Below, piece by piece: positions 61,825-64,000 of a stretch of DNA of 64,000 nt. The stretch's first letter is position 1; every line of letters begins with the position of its first letter. Both the position numbers and the translations under genes were made by a program. The notes below the pieces were generated by a model. The model did not search any database and had not been told where the DNA came from. It was given only the letters and a program-made list of their open reading frames with translations. The stretch is from Gillisella vitis (GTDB lineage: Bacteria > Pseudomonadota > Alphaproteobacteria > Rhizobiales > Rhizobiaceae): the NCBI RefSeq assembly GCF_001541345.2, contig NZ_LMVL02000003.1:1-64000 (forward strand). The letters run 5' to 3'.

Positions 61825-63096
61825 ATGGCAGTGCATCCCGGAAATGCAGACCGCTTGAAACAACCACCAAGATCCATTTTTAACGCCATTTCGGATTGGG
61901 CCTTGGCCTCGGCGCTGTCGCGCATTGTCACCATTGGGTGTCTTGATATTGTGACGGCTAGTGGCAAGACGCTATCATTTGGTGACCGTACGGGTGACCC
62001 TGTCACCGTTCGCTTCGCCGATACGGCTGCCCAATGGGCTTTTTTGATCGATGCTGATATGCGGCTGGGCGAGTTCTATATGGATGAGCGGTTCTTTGTC
62101 GATCAGGGAACCATGTTCGATTTCGTATCCATGGTGTTGCGGGAGGCGCAAAACGCTACCCATCCACTGATCGCCCGGATTATCGACGATGTGAGGACCC
62201 GGTTCAGGATCTTTCGCCATCGCAATCTTCCAGCCAGATCCAAACAGAATGTCGCGCACCATTACGATCTGGATGCACGGCTTTACGAACTCTTCCTAGA
62301 TGAAGACCGCCAGTATTCCTGCGCCTATTTCGAGCATGATACCCAGAGCCTGGACGACGCCCAGCGCGCCAAGAAAGACCATCTTGCCGCCAAGCTGCGC
62401 CTCAAGCCGGGAAACCGTGTGCTCGATATCGGCTGCGGCTGGGGTGGTCTCGCCCTGCATTTGGCCGATAGGGCTGTCGGCGGAGAGGTCGTGGGCGTCA
62501 CCTTGTCCGAAGAGCAGCTAGCCTATGCGGTGAAGCGGCCCCGCAAGCCTGCCACAGAAGCGGCCAATGTCGATTTCCGGCTGATGGATTATCGCAGCCT
62601 GGAAGGGTCGTTCGACCGCATCGTCTCGGTCGGCATGTTCGAGCATGTCGGCCTTGCGGCTTACAGGACGTTTTTCAGCAAATGCAGCGCGCTGCTGGCC
62701 AATGACGGCGTGATGGTGCTGCACACGATCGGCTGTTCCGCAACGCCAGGCTTTACCACGCCATGGCTCGACAAATATATCTTCCCCGGCGGCTATATTC
62801 CGGCACTGTCAGAGATTGTTCCTGAAATTGAAAAGGCTGGCCTGACGATCACCGATGTCGAGGTGCTGCGCATCCACTATGCCAAAACCTTGCGCCATTG
62901 GCGCGACCGCTTCACCGCCCGATGGGCAGACGCAGCCGCTCTCTACGACGACCGCTTCTGCCGGATGTGGGACTATTATCTATCAACCGCCGAAGCCGCC
63001 TTCTATCACGAGGATCTCGTTGTCTTCCAGATCCAGATAACCAAGAAAAACAACGTCCTGCCGCTGACCCGGGATTATATTCTGACGGAAAGATAA
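61825..63096 (+). CDS. cfa: cyclopropane-fatty-acyl-phospholipid synthase family methyltransferase
   Basis: 423-aa SAM-dependent enzyme that adds a methylene bridge to unsaturated phospholipid acyl chains in the inner membrane. The SAM-binding loop VLDIGCGWGGLALHLA is at about residues 200-215, preceded by VAHHYDLDARLYELFLDEDRQYSCAYF, the characteristic CFA synthase region. The end LPLTRDYILTER is complete. Start ATG 61825 is preferred over TTG 61816; no strong ribosome binding site. Rhizobia have several cfa paralogues, so the number is uncertain. Confidence 0.92.
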   Translation: MAVHPGNADRLKQPPRSIFNAISDWALASALSRIVTIGCLDIVTASGKTLSFGDRTGDPVTVRFADTAAQWAFLIDADMRLGEFYMDERFFVDQGTMFDFVSMVLREAQNATHPLIARIIDDVRTRFRIFRHRNLPARSKQNVAHHYDLDARLYELFLDEDRQYSCAYFEHDTQSLDDAQRAKKDHLAAKLRLKPGNRVLDIGCGWGGLALHLADRAVGGEVVGVTLSEEQLAYAVKRPRKPATEAANVDFRLMDYRSLEGSFDRIVSVGMFEHVGLAAYRTFFSKCSALLANDGVMVLHTIGCSATPGFTTPWLDKYIFPGGYIPALSEIVPEIEKAGLTITDVEVLRIHYAKTLRHWRDRFTARWADAAALYDDRFCRMWDYYLSTAEAAFYHEDLVVFQIQITKKNNVLPLTRDYILTER

Positions 63097-63100
63097 GGGC

Positions 63101-63125
63101 GTCGCCCATCGTGGGTATGGGCGAC
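63101..63125. terminator. bidirectional hairpin between cfa and mgtE
   Basis: GTCGCCCAT (63101-63109) and ATGGGCGAC (63117-63125) form a perfect 9-bp stem between the convergent stops of the two genes. No long T run follows on either strand (ACTTGATT on plus), so termination strength is uncertain. Confidence 0.65.
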
Positions 63126-63135
63126 ACTTGATTGC

Positions 63136-64000
63136 TTACAACAGCGTCCCGCTCAAGATCACCAACGCGACGGTGAAATAAATCACCAGTCCGCTGACAT
63201 CCACCAGCGTCGCCACGGCAGGAGCCGAGGCGCTGGCAGGGTCGAGGCGCAGGCGTTGCAGCAGGAAGGGAAGCATCGAGCCCGCCATCGAGCCGAACGT
63301 GACGATGCCGATCAGGGCTGAAAACACGGTGAAGCCGACCAGCAGCCAGTGATCGCCGTAATTATAGAGACCCATGTGCTGCCACAGCGCAATGCGAACG
63401 AAACCAACCAGACCGAGAATGGCCCCCAGCGTCATGCCCGTGGGCAATTCCCGGATGGCAACCCGCCACCAGTCGGAAAGCTTCAATTCGCCCACCGCCA
63501 GCGCCCGGATAATCAGCGACGTTGCTTGTGAACCGGAATTGCCGCCTGAGCTCATGATCAGCGGGATGAACAGGGTCAGCACCACGGCCTTTTCCAGCTC
63601 GCCTTCAAAATATTGCATGGCGCTGGCCGTCAGCATTTCGCCGAGGAACAGGGCAGCGAGCCAGCCGGCCCGCTTCTTGATCATCCCGGCAAAGCCGATC
63701 TGCATATAGGGCTTGCCGAGTGCTTCCATGCCGCCGAATTTCTGGGCGTCTTCGGTCGTGTCGGCAATCATCGTATCGATCACGTCATCGACGGTGACAA
63801 TGCCCAGCATCTGACCTGTATCGTTGGTGACGGGCAGGGCCAGCAGATTGTTGCGGCGGATCAGGCGAGCCACTTCTTCCTGCGTCATCAACGGGCCTGC
63901 ATGCACAACGCCATGACATTGGGCGACCGACAGAATGGAGGCTTCTGGCTCTACGGTGATCAGCCGCCGCAGCGTGACCACGGCAATAAGCGTCCGGGTG
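63136..64000 (-). CDS. mgtE: MgtE-family magnesium transporter (N-terminus beyond right edge)
   Basis: The visible part (288 codons, frame still open at the right edge) covers one CBS domain and the membrane channel of an MgtE Mg2+ channel. CBS features: VVTLRRLITVEPEASI, RRNNLLALPVTNDTGQMLGIVTVDDVID. The channel part has five hydrophobic segments and the ion-selectivity stretch PLIMSSGGNSGSQATSLIIRALAVGEL. The missing N-terminal domain and first CBS domain should lie beyond 64000. Convergent with cfa. Confidence 0.93.
   Translation of the reverse strand, partial: TRTLIAVVTLRRLITVEPEASILSVAQCHGVVHAGPLMTQEEVARLIRRNNLLALPVTNDTGQMLGIVTVDDVIDTMIADTTEDAQKFGGMEALGKPYMQIGFAGMIKKRAGWLAALFLGEMLTASAMQYFEGELEKAVVLTLFIPLIMSSGGNSGSQATSLIIRALAVGELKLSDWWRVAIRELPTGMTLGAILGLVGFVRIALWQHMGLYNYGDHWLLVGFTVFSALIGIVTFGSMAGSMLPFLLQRLRLDPASASAPAVATLVDVSGLVIYFTVALVILSGTLL

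Noticed and set aside
1..64000. CRISPR arrays, rRNA operons, toxin-antitoxin or restriction systems
   Set aside because: No regularly spaced repeats, rRNA sequence or recognisable defence gene pair was seen in reading the window.

Overview
The window looks like chromosomal DNA of an alphaproteobacterium of the family Rhizobiaceae (Rhizobium / Agrobacterium / Allorhizobium group). The evidence is the cycHJKL-degP-two-component-glnE-pleC-pepN gene order, a FeuPQ-type two-component system beside the cytochrome c maturation genes, a CueR/HmrR-type regulator, GTA-like tail genes of the rhizobial type, and rhizobial-style palindromic intergenic repeats. No tRNA, rRNA, CRISPR array or intact insertion sequence was seen. 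Names rest on motifs, lengths and gene order read by eye; no database search was possible.

Region 1 (1-6400): the 5' part of a class A penicillin-binding protein on the minus strand, a cysteine-cluster protein (UPF0260), two divergent sulfotransferase-like paralogues with a decayed copy of the UPF0260 3' end between them, and a CueR-type MerR regulator. Downstream of cueR, 6564-6596 matches the Nextera/Tn5 read-1 adapter with one mismatch, so the sequence there, and possibly the join to the next region, is suspect.

Region 2 (7105-23347): a gene-transfer-agent-like or prophage-remnant cluster in the canonical order: terminase, portal, small membrane protein, prohead protease, capsid, small protein, tail terminator, major tail protein, two tail chaperones, tape measure, DUF2460, DUF2163, NlpC/P60 peptidase, giant host-specificity protein. 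A deletion at about 13243 removes the capsid C-terminus, the next connector gene and most of the head-tail stopper, so the particle should not assemble. Non-canonical insertions are a GH19 endolysin-like gene with a convergent 47-aa gene, and a 390-aa beta-propeller-like gene with its own terminator.

Region 3 (23500-43770): envelope signalling and cytochrome c biogenesis. A small secreted protein that may be FeuN precedes feuP-feuQ; then come a lipoprotein, a FixK/FnrN-type palindrome, cycHJKL (ccmIEFH), degP, a second two-component pair, glnE, a PleC-like hybrid-free histidine kinase and aminopeptidase N.

Region 4 (44083-52700): accessory genes. They include a soluble chemoreceptor-like protein with reversed domain order, a DMT permease, an MFS permease flanked by two related bipartite palindromic repeats, a protein with two winged-helix-like segments, two overlapping genes of about 50 codons, a divergent uracil-DNA glycosylase and a short Hsp70-like ATPase.

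Region 5 (52693-64000): an RND efflux operon (membrane fusion protein, pump, 67-aa membrane protein), an SDR oxidoreductase, ETF-ubiquinone oxidoreductase, branched-chain aminotransferase behind a 12+12-bp inverted repeat, cyclopropane-fatty-acid synthase, and the 3' part of an MgtE magnesium transporter running off the right edge.
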